Assembly: GCA_963422565.1 (NCBI GenBank)
Contig: OY730228.1
Location: 2,914,001 to 2,978,000 of the forward strand
Reading direction: 5' to 3'
Source: G963422565 sp963422565
GTDB lineage: Bacteria > Pseudomonadota > Alphaproteobacteria > MPNO01
DNA length: 64,000 nt
Part shown: one piece after another, positions 1 to 7,774 of the stretch
How the letters are laid out: the number at the start of each line of letters is the position of its first letter
Position numbering within the stretch: position 1 is the stretch's first letter
Made by a program: the position numbers and the translations under genes
The notes under the pieces: generated by a model
Told to the model about the DNA's origin: nothing
The model's database searches: none
The model's input: the letters and a program-made list of their open reading frames with translations, nothing else

Positions 1-1
1 G

Positions 2-67
2 CCCGACTTCGTCAACGGCGATTACGACATCAAATGGCTCGAAGCCTTTGTCTCTCGACGGCCCTGA
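2..67 (+). CDS. accC: Biotin carboxylase, C-terminal end only (partial)
   Basis: The window opens inside a reading frame whose last 21 codons end in TGA at 65-67. The visible tail, PDFVNGDYDIKWLEAF, resembles the C-terminus of AccC, the ATP-dependent biotin carboxylase of acetyl-CoA carboxylase. The next gene, 46 bases downstream, is aat; accB-accC-aat followed by a convergent DUF2155 gene is a familiar alphaproteobacterial order, and that context carries most of the weight. Only about 5% of the protein is present, so no catalytic residue can be checked. Confidence 0.75.
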   Translation, partial: PDFVNGDYDIKWLEAFVSRRP

Positions 68-113
68 TGGCGACGATGTCCGGCGCCCTACGCCCCGCCG
101 GCGGGGTCGAAGA

Positions 114-764
114 ATGTCGCGGCTGACCCCCGAGATCCTGCTACAGGCATACGCGGTCGGCCTGTTCCCGATGGCGGAGCGGCGCGACGACCCGACCCTC
201 TACTGGATCGACCCCGAGAAGCGCGGCATTCTTCCTCTCGATGCCGTCCACATCCCCCGCCGGCTGAGCCGCACCGTGCGCGGCGGTGTCTTCGAAGTCC
301 GCTGCGACACGGCCTTCGATCGAGTCATCGCCGCCTGCGCCGCGCCCGGGGTGAACCGCGGCGAGACCTGGATCAACGACGAGATCATTGAGCTCTACGG
401 TGCGCTGCACCGGATGGGGCGCGCCCATTCCGTCGAATGCTGGCGGGACGGCGGTCTGGCAGGCGGGTTGTACGGCGTGTCGCTCGGGGCCGCGTTCTTC
501 GGCGAGAGTATGTTCTCGCGGGTCCGCGACGCGAGCAAGGTCGCACTCGTCCATCTGGTCGCGAGGTTGCGCCTGGGCGGTTTCAGACTGCTCGATGTCC
601 AGTTCGTGACCCCGCATCTCGGCCGGTTCGGCGCCGTGGAGCTGCACCGGTCGGGCTACCGTCAGATCCTCGCCGACGCCCTCGACCGCAGCGCGACCTT
701 CTACCGGGAGCTTCCCTCCTCGGCACTCGCCGCGGTCCTGCAGCCGACGACCCAGACGTCGTAG
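114..764 (+). CDS. aat: Leucyl/phenylalanyl-tRNA--protein transferase
   Basis: Cytosolic enzyme of the N-degron pathway. It moves leucine or phenylalanine from its tRNA to proteins with N-terminal arginine or lysine, marking them for ClpS-ClpAP; clpA and clpS are also in this window (7775-10480). The 216-residue product has family signatures GLFPMAE, WIDPEKRGILPL and GLYGVSLGAAFFGESMFS, and the late VQFVTPHLGRFGA block. The ATG at 114 is chosen because the conserved segment LTPEILLQAY begins right after it; an in-frame ATG at 48 would overlap accC and add an arginine-rich stretch without family character. The 3' end overlaps that of the convergent DUF2155 gene by 64 bases. Confidence 0.95.
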   Translation: MSRLTPEILLQAYAVGLFPMAERRDDPTLYWIDPEKRGILPLDAVHIPRRLSRTVRGGVFEVRCDTAFDRVIAACAAPGVNRGETWINDEIIELYGALHRMGRAHSVECWRDGGLAGGLYGVSLGAAFFGESMFSRVRDASKVALVHLVARLRLGGFRLLDVQFVTPHLGRFGAVELHRSGYRQILADALDRSATFYRELPSSALAAVLQPTTQTS

Positions 765-1089
765 ACGGGGTGTTCCAGACTGGACAGCGCCGGGCTCGAC
801 GCGAACATCCAGCCGCTGAAGACGCGCTTCGGCGGCCGGCGCTGGCGCAGCTCGTCGATTTCCAGAAAGGCGGTCGTCTCCGGAGGCTGCTCGGGCGGTC
901 TTTCGCGGCAGTAGCGGGCGGCGATCCTGAGCGTGCCGAAGTCGACGACACCCTCGACGGCGCCTCGATGGTGAAGATCCGGGCCGTCACCTTGTCCAGA
1001 CCTCGCAAGACCGCGACGCGGGTCTCGGCCGCAACCGGCCAACAGGCCAGCGCCGCCAGAACGGAAAGGACGATCCCCCCGCCGTTCAT
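701..1089 (-). pseudogene. DUF2155 domain protein, disrupted by a one-base deletion
   Basis: The first frame begins at 1089 with a signal-peptide-like start (MNGGGIVLSVLAALACW) and runs to LDKVTARIFTIEAP. The rest of the domain, starting VEGVVDFGTLRIAARYC and including FLEIDELRQRRPPKRVFSGW and HPVYDVWVVGC, lies in another frame. The two halves join perfectly if one base is added between 958 and 959. DUF2155 proteins are predicted periplasmic proteins of unknown function, typical of the accBC-aat neighbourhood of alphaproteobacteria. The start overlaps the methyltransferase stop (ATGA). The lesion is either a true pseudogene or a sequencing indel; the sequence on both sides is well conserved, so decay, if real, is recent. 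Confidence 0.8.
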
Positions 1090-1871
1090 CCGCCTTCGCC
1101 ACAGCTGGGCTTGAAGGCGCGGAACCGCAGCCGCACATAGTCCGCGACCCAGCCCGCCGCCGGATCGTAGATCTGCGGGCGCAGGATCTCCCGCACCCGG
1201 TCGACCACCGCCGGGCGGTCCGCGGCGTCCAGCGCCAGCAGCACCCGTTCGGCAAAGGTCTCCAGCCAAGCGGCGATGTCGCCCGGCAGCCTGGTCGGCC
1301 TCTCGATCAGCTCGATCGACGCGACCGCGAAGCCTCGGGCCTCGAGGCGGTCGCGATACTCCTCGACGGAGGGGAAGTACCAGCGGAACAGCGCCGCCGC
1401 GTCGACTCCGCAGGGCGCCGCGGCGGTCTCCAGCGCCTCGCGGATGCGCCGGACATTGCCCTCGCCGCCCATCTCTCCCACCACCCTGCCGCCCGGGCGC
1501 AGAGCGCGCCAGATGCCCTCGATCACCGCGTCGGGCCGGGCCATCCAGTGGAGGGCGGCGTTGGTGAAGACCGCGTCGAAGGCCGCCTCGAAGCGCAGAT
1601 CGTGCCCATCGACGACACGAGCATCGAGGCTGCGCGCGCGGGCCGCGGCGACCTGCTCCGGGCTCGCGTCCACGCCGACGACCGCCTTGCACCGCCCGGC
1701 GAGCTCCGCGGTGAGCGCGCCGTCCCCGCATCCCAGATCGAGGATCTCCTCATGCGGGCGCGGTTCCAGCAGATCGATCAGCGGTGCGCCGAGCTCGGCG
1801 ACGAAGCGTGCATTCCGCGCATAGCGGTCGGGGTCCCAGGACTGATCGGAAGCTCGTTCATGTCTCGTCAT
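1086..1871 (-). CDS. Class I SAM-dependent methyltransferase (trans-aconitate methyltransferase-like)
   Basis: A 261-residue protein with a complete Rossmann methyltransferase core: motif I ILDLGCGDGALTAELA, the acidic ribose-binding end of strand 2 (VVGVDASPEQV), motif III-like VVDGHDLRF, and FDAVFTNAALHWM, which resembles the Tam/UbiE group. The C-terminal half (WYFPSVEEYRDRLEARGF) is also like Tam-type enzymes that methylate small carboxylic acids, but the substrate cannot be read from the sequence. It sits between mlaD (18 bases upstream) and the DUF2155 gene, whose start overlaps its stop, so it is probably co-transcribed with them. Confidence 0.85.
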   Translation of the reverse strand: MTRHERASDQSWDPDRYARNARFVAELGAPLIDLLEPRPHEEILDLGCGDGALTAELAGRCKAVVGVDASPEQVAAARARSLDARVVDGHDLRFEAAFDAVFTNAALHWMARPDAVIEGIWRALRPGGRVVGEMGGEGNVRRIREALETAAAPCGVDAAALFRWYFPSVEEYRDRLEARGFAVASIELIERPTRLPGDIAAWLETFAERVLLALDAADRPAVVDRVREILRPQIYDPAAGWVADYVRLRFRAFKPSCGEGG

Positions 1872-1889
1872 CGACCCCGCCGTTCCGAC

Positions 1890-2363
1890 TCATCGGCCGG
1901 CGATCCCGCCGCCCGCGTCGTCGTCCGCCTGCCCGAAAAACGCGCGGCCGAGCAGGGAGTAGAGGTCGACGGCGCCCTGGGTGGTCTCGATCTCTCCTCC
2001 GGCGGCGATCATCTCCTCCGCGCCGCCCGGGGAGAGGGTCACATATTTGTCGCCGAGCAGCCCGTCCGTCGAGATCGCCGCCGACGTGTCCTCGGGCAGT
2101 TCGATGGAATCGTCGATGGCCAGCGTCAGGACCGCCAGATAGGAAACCGGATCGAGCGCCTGCGCGACCACGGTGCCGATCTTGATGCCGCTCATCTGCA
2201 CGTCGCTCCCGCGGCGAATGCCGTCGATCCGGTCGAATTTCGCGGTCACGCGGTAGCCGTCCACGGCGTCCACATCCGCGCTGTCATAGGCGAATACGAG
2301 AAAGAGGACGGCGACCGCGACCACGACGGCGCCGGCCACCGTCTCGATCGAGCTTCGTTGCAT
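1890..2363 (-). CDS. mlaD: Outer membrane lipid asymmetry protein MlaD
   Basis: A 157-residue MCE-domain protein with one N-terminal membrane anchor (about residues 8-25, GAVVVAVAVLFLVFAY) and a single periplasmic MCE domain (about 38-117: YRVTAKFDRIDGIRRGSDV, ISTDGLLGDKYVTLSPGG). MlaD forms a hexameric ring on the inner-membrane MlaFE ABC transporter, which moves phospholipids between the membranes. A lone mlaD between NDUFA12 and DUF2155 is usual in alphaproteobacteria; the other mla genes are not in this window. The C-terminal AVDLYSLLGRAFFG segment corresponds to the helix that lines the MlaD pore. Confidence 0.93.
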   Translation of the reverse strand: MQRSSIETVAGAVVVAVAVLFLVFAYDSADVDAVDGYRVTAKFDRIDGIRRGSDVQMSGIKIGTVVAQALDPVSYLAVLTLAIDDSIELPEDTSAAISTDGLLGDKYVTLSPGGAEEMIAAGGEIETTQGAVDLYSLLGRAFFGQADDDAGGGIAGR

Positions 2364-2418
2364 GCGGCGAGGGTCCTTCCGGTGCGCGGGGGGTCAGGCT
2401 CTCCGGCCCGCTACCGTA

Positions 2419-2775
2419 TCACGGCGGCTGCCAGGGCTGGTATTCGCTGCGCGCCCGCGCGCGCCGCGCGCCCATCAGAAGATGGCCCGAAGGACGATAG
2501 GCCGCCACCGTGCCGGTGGCGTTGGGGCGATGGGGCTTCTGCCATCCGCGCCTCGGGCCGCCGTCCGCCGCCGGCACCCGGTCGGTGGTGTGGTGGAGCC
2601 AAGCATGCCATTCCGGCGGCACGCGCGAGGCCTCGACTGTCCCCTCATAGATCACCCAACGGCGCTCCCGGCCGCTGGCGGGTCTGGATTTCTGGCGGTA
2701 GTAGCGGTTGCCCGCATCGTCGCGGCCGACCGGATCGCCAGTCCACCAGGTGAAGATCCGCGTCCCGATCGTCAT
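2419..2775 (-). CDS. NADH:ubiquinone oxidoreductase accessory subunit, NDUFA12 family
   Basis: A 118-residue protein starting MTIGTRIFTWWTGDPVGRD, with family features GNRYYRQ, RRWVIYEG and the signature PPEWHAWLHHT. NDUFA12 is an accessory subunit of the mitochondrial-type respiratory complex I and is found in bacteria mainly among alphaproteobacteria. The ATG at 2773-2775 is chosen because the conserved N-terminus starts exactly there; the much longer open frame upstream is antisense to ridA and the acyltransferase gene. It heads a minus-strand set with mlaD, the methyltransferase and DUF2155, and is divergent from ridA across 171 bases. Confidence 0.92.
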   Translation of the reverse strand: MTIGTRIFTWWTGDPVGRDDAGNRYYRQKSRPASGRERRWVIYEGTVEASRVPPEWHAWLHHTTDRVPAADGGPRRGWQKPHRPNATGTVAAYRPSGHLLMGARRARARSEYQPWQPP

Positions 2776-2946
2776 CGGACCTCCCGACCCGAACTCGTCC
2801 GCCTCTCCTGCGGCCGCGACTATCGCAGCAGCGGCCGGCGCCGTCCAGACGGTGTTTCGCCAACCCGTCCCGGTTTGGCTTGCCATGCTTCGTCCGACGG
2901 CATTGAATGCGTGGAGCGCGACGGATCGGACGAACGGGAGAACGCG

Positions 2947-3411
2947 ATGTCTGGACGAATCGAGGCTCGGCTCCGCGAGATCGGCATCGAGCTTCCGGCG
3001 CCTTCCCTGCCGCAAGCCAACTACGTCCCGTTCGTCAGGACCGGCAACCAGCTGTTCATCGCCGGCCAGATCCCGGTGATCGACGGCCGGATCGTCACCG
3101 GCAAGCTGGGCGCCGGGCTCGACGTTTCGGCCGGTCGGGAGGCGGCGCGGGCCTGCGCGCTCAGCCTGATCGCCCATGCCAGGACCGCCTGCGGCGGCGA
3201 CCTCGACCGGGTCGTCCGCTGGGTGAAGCTCGGCGGGTTCGTACAGGGAACGCCCGATTTCACGGACGCCCCTCGGGTCGTCAACGGCGCCTCGGATCTG
3301 CTGGTCGAGCTGTTCGGAGAGGCCGGCAAGCACGCCCGCTTCGCTGTCGCGGTCGCCTGCTTGCCGCTGGATTCGGCGGTGGAGATCGACGCGGTTCTCG
3401 AGATCGGCTAG
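2947..3411 (+). CDS. RidA family protein (enamine/imine deaminase-like)
   Basis: A 154-residue protein of the YjgF/YER057c/UK114 (RidA) fold. Members form trimers, and many hydrolyse reactive enamine or imine intermediates from PLP enzymes. Visible family features are NYVPFVRTGNQLFIAGQIP, the GKLGAGLDVSAGREAAR block and the C-terminal LPLDSAVEIDAVLEIG. The canonical arginine context near residue 105 is not obvious here (the block reads GTPDFTDAPRVVNGAS), so this resembles the RidA-like subgroup with the extended GRLREIGIELP type N-terminus rather than the archetype. The ATG at 2947 is well placed. The acyltransferase gene starts 9 bases downstream. Confidence 0.88.
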   Translation: MSGRIEARLREIGIELPAPSLPQANYVPFVRTGNQLFIAGQIPVIDGRIVTGKLGAGLDVSAGREAARACALSLIAHARTACGGDLDRVVRWVKLGGFVQGTPDFTDAPRVVNGASDLLVELFGEAGKHARFAVAVACLPLDSAVEIDAVLEIG

Positions 3412-3420
3412 GCGGGCGCG

Positions 3421-4596
3421 ATGCCGGACGGCGGCTCCGCGATCACCGTCAAGGTCTATGGCGGGATATCTGAGATCGCGGCCCAGGAATGGGATGTCTG
3501 CGCCGGGGCCGACAACCCCTTCGTCTCGCACGCGTTCCTCGACGTGGCCGAGCGCAGCGGTTCCGCCTGCCCCGAAACCGGTTGGCTTCCCTGCCATGTC
3601 GGGATCGAAGGGGCGGACGGACGGCTCATCGGCGCGGTCCCCTGCTATCTGAAGGGTCACTCCTACGGCGAGTACGTGTTCGACTGGGGTTGGGCCGAGG
3701 CGTTCGAGCGCGCAGGCGGGCGGTACTACCCCAAGCTCCAGGCCTCCGTCCCCTTCACCCCGGTCGCCGGTCCGCGGTTGCTGGTACGGCCCGGAGAGGA
3801 CGCCCCGCGAATCCGCGAAATGCTGACCGCGGGGCTGGTCGAGATCGCCAAGCGTCACGGCGTCTCGTCGCTCCATATCACCTTCTGCGCGGAGGACGAA
3901 TGGCGCGAGCTCGGCGATGCCGGTCTGCTGCAACGGATGGGACAGCAGTTCCACTGGCACAACCGGGGCTATGAGACCTTCGACGATTTTCTTGCCGCGC
4001 TGTCCTCGCGCAAGCGCAAGGCCATCCGCAGGGAGCGCCGCGTGGCCAACGAGGGCGGGCTCGTCATCGAGACGCTGACCGGCGCTGCGCTGCAGGAACG
4101 CCATATGGACGCCTTCTACGGCTTCTATCTCAATACCGTCGAACGCAAATGGGCGCACGCCTATCTCAACGCCGCGTTCTTTCAGCTGCTCCGCGAACGG
4201 CTGGCCGACAGCCTCGTGCTGGTGATGGCGTCGGATGGCGGGCGCTATGTGGGCGGCGCTCTGAACCTGCTGGGCGGCGACACGCTGTACGGGCGCAACT
4301 GGGGCTGCGAGGCGCGCTACCGGATGCTCTATTTCGAGGCCTGCTTCTACCGGGCGATCGATTTCGCGATCGCCCGGGGCCTGGCGCGGGTCGAGGCCGG
4401 CGCCCAGGGGCCGCACAAGATTCAACGCGGCTATCTCCCCAGCCCGACCTACAGCGCCCACTGGATCCGGGAGCCCCGGTTTCGCAAGGCGGTCGGCGAT
4501 TTCCTCGGTCGCGAACGCGCGATGATCGGCCACGAGATGGACATGCTGGGCGAACGCGGCCCCTACCGCAGGGACCGCCCGGACGGCATCATCTGA
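3421..4596 (+). CDS. DUF482 (FemAB-like) GNAT-fold acyltransferase
   Basis: A 391-residue protein of the DUF482/PF04339 family, annotated elsewhere as GNAT family N-acetyltransferase or peptidogalycan biosynthesis protein. Recognisable blocks are NPFVSHAFLDVAERSGSAC near the N-terminus, the basic SSRKRKAIRRERR segment, and the C-terminal GLARVEAGAQGPHKIQRGY with SAHWI, highly conserved in the family. The fold is two tandem GNAT-like domains as in FemABX aminoacyl transferases; the natural substrate is not established. It follows RidA by 9 bases and ends 8 bases inside the convergent dctM gene. Confidence 0.88.
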   Translation: MPDGGSAITVKVYGGISEIAAQEWDVCAGADNPFVSHAFLDVAERSGSACPETGWLPCHVGIEGADGRLIGAVPCYLKGHSYGEYVFDWGWAEAFERAGGRYYPKLQASVPFTPVAGPRLLVRPGEDAPRIREMLTAGLVEIAKRHGVSSLHITFCAEDEWRELGDAGLLQRMGQQFHWHNRGYETFDDFLAALSSRKRKAIRRERRVANEGGLVIETLTGAALQERHMDAFYGFYLNTVERKWAHAYLNAAFFQLLRERLADSLVLVMASDGGRYVGGALNLLGGDTLYGRNWGCEARYRMLYFEACFYRAIDFAIARGLARVEAGAQGPHKIQRGYLPSPTYSAHWIREPRFRKAVGDFLGRERAMIGHEMDMLGERGPYRRDRPDGII

Positions 4597-6034
4597 GCTT
4601 GCCGGGGAGCCAGGTCGCGACCTCGGGCACGACGATCAGGAGGATCAGCACCGCGAGCTCGATCAGAATGAAAGGCATGGCGGACATCACGACCTGTCCG
4701 AGGGTGACGTTGAACGGCGCCACCCCCTTCATCACATAGAGCAGGAGACCGAACGGCGGCGTGAGAAGGCTGATCTCCATGGTGATCAGCATCAGCACCA
4801 TCAGCCAGATCACGTCGATCTGGAACACCGCCTGGAGCGATTGCGCGCCGAGCAGGAAGAACGGCAGGGTGAGCAGAAGCATGCTCACCTGGTCCATGAA
4901 GGCGCCGAGGAACAGCAGCACCGCCATCATGATGATCACCACCGCGAGGGGGGTCAGATCCATCGCGGTCACCGCCCGCAGCAACCCGTCGGTCGCGCCG
5001 GAATTGGACAGCGCCTGGCTGAACACGAGCGATCCCGCGATGATGAACAGGATCATCACGTTGATCTTTGCGGTTTCCATCAGCGACTTGGCGATCGCCC
5101 GCCAGTCGAAGTCGGCGCCGTCGATGCCGGTGACAGTCACGATGCGGCGGAACAGCTTGAAGAAGTAGCAGGCGGCCAGTGCGGCGAGACAGCCGAGCGC
5201 TGCGGCCTCCGTCGGCGCCGCGATCTTGAAGAAGATGCTGCCGACGACCACCACGAAGATGATCATCAGAGGCAGGATGTAGAGCAGGAACGGGAGCACC
5301 CGGTTGACCGCCTGGCGGTAGCGGCCGCCATAGGTCCACGACCAGCGGGTCGCCCCGGCAAGGTTGAGCGCCACCGTCACCGGCTTGTCGATCTCGCCGG
5401 TATCCGGCGCGTAGGCGGGCGCAAGCGCCGGTTCGATCAGGCAGCGCCCGACGACATAGGCGAAGAACAGCACGGCCATCAGGATGCCGGGGACGATGCC
5501 GGCGATCAGCAACAGCGCCACCGACTGCTCGGCGAGGCTTGCCAGCAGGACCGCGAGCGCCGAGGGCGGGATCAGCATCGCGATGCCGCCGACCGCCATG
5601 ATCGGCCCCATGGCGATCGACGGCCGGTAGCCGCGCTTGACCATGTCGGGCAGCAGCACCGAACCGAGAATCGCGGTGTTGGCGATGGTCGAGCCCGACA
5701 GCGAGGAGAAGATCGTCCCGCCGACGATGGAGACCACCGAGAGCCGGCCGGGTACGCGCGCGATCATCCGGTCGATCGCCCCGATCGCCTTGAATGCCAC
5801 CCCGGTCTGGAGAAGTATCTCGCCCATCAGCAGGAACAGCGGGATCGGCGCCAGCGTGAACTTGATCGCGTTGTGGAACTCGGCCGGCATGAACACCAGC
5901 CCGATATCGCCGTTGATGAAAAGCGCCGTGCCGAGCACGTTCGCGGCGAAGAAGGCGAACGCGACCGGCATGCCGAGGAACATCGCGGTGCACACCGTCC
6001 CGAGCAGCAGAATCAAGGCGTAGTACCATTCCAT
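4589..6034 (-). CDS. dctM: TRAP transporter large permease (DctM family)
   Basis: A 481-residue inner-membrane protein with about 12 hydrophobic segments, the length expected for the 12-helix large subunit of tripartite ATP-independent periplasmic transporters, which use a sodium or proton gradient. Family features are LGMPVAFAFFAANVLGTA, the SLSGSTIANTAILGSVLLP segment that resembles the first binding loop, and the late LGAFMDQVSMLLLTLPF and LLTPPFGLLLYVMKG blocks. A central insertion (about residues 225-290) between two helices is common in the longer DctM proteins. It lies 3 bases after dctQ and overlaps the convergent acyltransferase gene by 8 bases. Confidence 0.94.
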   Translation of the reverse strand: MEWYYALILLLGTVCTAMFLGMPVAFAFFAANVLGTALFINGDIGLVFMPAEFHNAIKFTLAPIPLFLLMGEILLQTGVAFKAIGAIDRMIARVPGRLSVVSIVGGTIFSSLSGSTIANTAILGSVLLPDMVKRGYRPSIAMGPIMAVGGIAMLIPPSALAVLLASLAEQSVALLLIAGIVPGILMAVLFFAYVVGRCLIEPALAPAYAPDTGEIDKPVTVALNLAGATRWSWTYGGRYRQAVNRVLPFLLYILPLMIIFVVVVGSIFFKIAAPTEAAALGCLAALAACYFFKLFRRIVTVTGIDGADFDWRAIAKSLMETAKINVMILFIIAGSLVFSQALSNSGATDGLLRAVTAMDLTPLAVVIIMMAVLLFLGAFMDQVSMLLLTLPFFLLGAQSLQAVFQIDVIWLMVLMLITMEISLLTPPFGLLLYVMKGVAPFNVTLGQVVMSAMPFILIELAVLILLIVVPEVATWLPGKLR

Positions 6035-6037
6035 GGC

Positions 6038-6559
6038 TCAGAACCCGGACCCGGCGGGGGCGCCCTCGTCCTCTGCGGCACCGTCCGCAGCCCGGCGGAA
6101 GCGGAGCATGAACTCGACCGCGAGCAGCAGGAACGAGAGCGCGAAGACGGCCATCATGTAACCGTTCTCTATCCGAAGGTCCTTGTCGGGCAGCGTGCCG
6201 TCCTCGAACTCGAGAAGCGTCGCGCGCAGGCCGTAGACCGACAGCAGCAGGCAGAGCAGAAACCCTGCGGCATCCAGGATCTTCTCGAGCCTGGCTGCCG
6301 CGCTCCCCGGAAGCGCCGCGATGACCACGTCGACGCGGATATGCGCGCCCTGGCGGAGCACCCAGGGCGCGCCGATGAAGACGCCGACATAGAGCGCATA
6401 CTCGACCGCCTCGTAGAGCCAGGCCAAACTGCCCCATCCGACGAAGACCAGGAACAGGTTGAGCGGGATCAGAATCGCGAACAGGCCGATGGAGACGGCG
6501 ACGGACGCGGCCAACCACCCGACGAAACGGGCGAACGCGGCGTCGATCCGGCGTCGCAT
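6038..6559 (-). CDS. dctQ: TRAP transporter small permease (DctQ family)
   Basis: A 173-residue membrane protein with four predicted helices, including VSIGLFAILIPLNLFLVFVG and MMAVFALSFLLLAVEFMLRF, and the family motif GAPWVLRQGAHIRVDVV. DctQ pairs with DctM in the membrane part of TRAP transporters. The ATG at 6557-6559 starts MRRRIDAAFARFVGWLAAS, a typical DctQ N-terminus; an upstream in-frame start would add about 44 low-complexity residues and read through the dctP-dctQ hairpin. The C-terminus (GAAEDEGAPAGSGF) is a hydrophilic tail. Confidence 0.92.
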   Translation of the reverse strand: MRRRIDAAFARFVGWLAASVAVSIGLFAILIPLNLFLVFVGWGSLAWLYEAVEYALYVGVFIGAPWVLRQGAHIRVDVVIAALPGSAAARLEKILDAAGFLLCLLLSVYGLRATLLEFEDGTLPDKDLRIENGYMMAVFALSFLLLAVEFMLRFRRAADGAAEDEGAPAGSGF

Positions 6560-6605
6560 CCCGCGGCCCGCGCTCAACCGATACGGAAAACCGGAGCCCG
6601 AGCGA

Positions 6606-6628
6606 GAACCGGCGCGCGGCGCCGGTTC
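6606..6628 (-). promoter_or_regulatory. Strong hairpin between dctP and dctQ
   Basis: Perfect inverted repeat with 10-base arms (6606-6615 and 6619-6628) and a 3-base loop, lying in the 94 bases between the dctP stop and dctQ start. No T-tract follows on the minus strand, so it does not look like a full terminator. In operons for binding-protein transporters, such structures often protect the 3' end of the binding-protein message or partly stop transcription, giving more binding protein than permease. That role is inferred from position. Confidence 0.7.
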
Positions 6629-6653
6629 CGTCGGCCGGGCCGCCCCGGCGCGG

Positions 6654-7634
6654 CTACTCCACGACGAACAGCTTGCGGAGCTTCGCCCCATGTTCGGGGC
6701 TCCGCTTCAACACCTGGGCCCAGGCCGCATCCTGAGCCGTCTTCGACCATTTCTCGCCCTCGGCCCCGGTGAAAGCGACGGTCTTCATTCCCTCGCCGGC
6801 CATCCAGGCGATCTGCTTCTTGTATCGGGCCTGGAAAGCCGGTCCGGCCTGTTCGGCGTCGACTTCGAATTCGAGGCCGATTCTGCCGATCGCCGCGCGT
6901 GCCGCCTCGGACGCCTTCTTCCATGCCTTCAGGTTCGCCAATGTATGCAGCGTGGCGTTGTAGAAGCCGGGTTCGACCCGGAACTTGGCGACCTTGATCC
7001 AAGCCGGCACCCAGCCTACCGCAGGCCAGCCGAAGCCCTGGACGGTTCCGTTCTCCATGTAGGTATAGACCTGCGCGATGTTCGAGAGTTGGGTAGTCGC
7101 GCCGAGCGCCTTGAAGAACGAGGTGTAGACCGGCGACACGCGGAGATGGAGGCCGGTCAGATCCGGCTTGGTGATCGGCTTCGACAGCCAAAGATAGAAC
7201 GGGCCGTTATCGTCGTGACGGGCGATGAAGTGGAGATTCTTCGCGCCCATCAGGCGCTGCATATAGTCGATCGCCCCGTTTTCGCGCAGCTTGGCGTAGG
7301 TTGTGTTGCTCAGCCGCAACACCGGTGCCTCGGGCAGGACATTGCCGAAATAGGCTTCCGTGCAGCCGACCAAGTCATAGGCGCCCTTGGCCGTCTTCTG
7401 GGTCAGGGTGAAGGGGCTGCCGATCGCCGGCGCGCCGCCCCTGAGGTCGATCTCGACCGCGTCGCCGGCCTCGGCGTTTATCTTCTTGACCAACGCCTCG
7501 AAGGAACGGCCCGGCGGGCTGCCGATCGGGAAGCAGCTCGCGGCGGTCAGCGTCGTCGCGGCGGACGCCGGCGCCGCAAGACCGCAGACCGCCGCAACCG
7601 CGGCCGTATAGGCGAATCCGATATGCTTGGTCAT
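6654..7634 (-). CDS. dctP: TRAP transporter substrate-binding protein (DctP family)
   Basis: A 326-residue periplasmic protein with a signal peptide (about residues 1-25, basic start, AAVAAVCGLAAP core, cleavage near ASA). The mature part has the DctP fold: the LTGLHLRVSPVYTSFFKALGA block is the conserved KIR/substrate-arginine region (arginine about residue 165), followed by the helix-spanning YTYMENGTVQGFGWPAVGW segment. That arginine usually pairs with a carboxylate of the ligand, so an organic acid is likely. First gene of dctP-dctQ-dctM; its promoter should lie in 7635-7774, shared with the end of clpA. No regulator is adjacent. Confidence 0.93.
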   Translation of the reverse strand: MTKHIGFAYTAAVAAVCGLAAPASAATTLTAASCFPIGSPPGRSFEALVKKINAEAGDAVEIDLRGGAPAIGSPFTLTQKTAKGAYDLVGCTEAYFGNVLPEAPVLRLSNTTYAKLRENGAIDYMQRLMGAKNLHFIARHDDNGPFYLWLSKPITKPDLTGLHLRVSPVYTSFFKALGATTQLSNIAQVYTYMENGTVQGFGWPAVGWVPAWIKVAKFRVEPGFYNATLHTLANLKAWKKASEAARAAIGRIGLEFEVDAEQAGPAFQARYKKQIAWMAGEGMKTVAFTGAEGEKWSKTAQDAAWAQVLKRSPEHGAKLRKLFVVE

Positions 7635-7774
7635 CTGAAGCCTCCCCTGTCCATCTGCCGATCATGCCGGTAGTCCGATACCCGACCTTACGCCGAAGCC
7701 CCTCGGGTTTCAAGCCGCGGGCGGCGGTCGGGATATCGGGCCGCTATCGAGCGGCGGCTCGACCGGCGAAACGC

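Noticed and set aside
2419..4533. Open frame of 704 codons on the minus strand
   Set aside because: Only its last 118 codons are the NDUFA12 gene; the rest is antisense to ridA and the acyltransferase gene.
4841..6772. Open frame of 643 codons on the plus strand
   Set aside because: Histidine, arginine and glutamate-rich shadow of dctM and dctQ.
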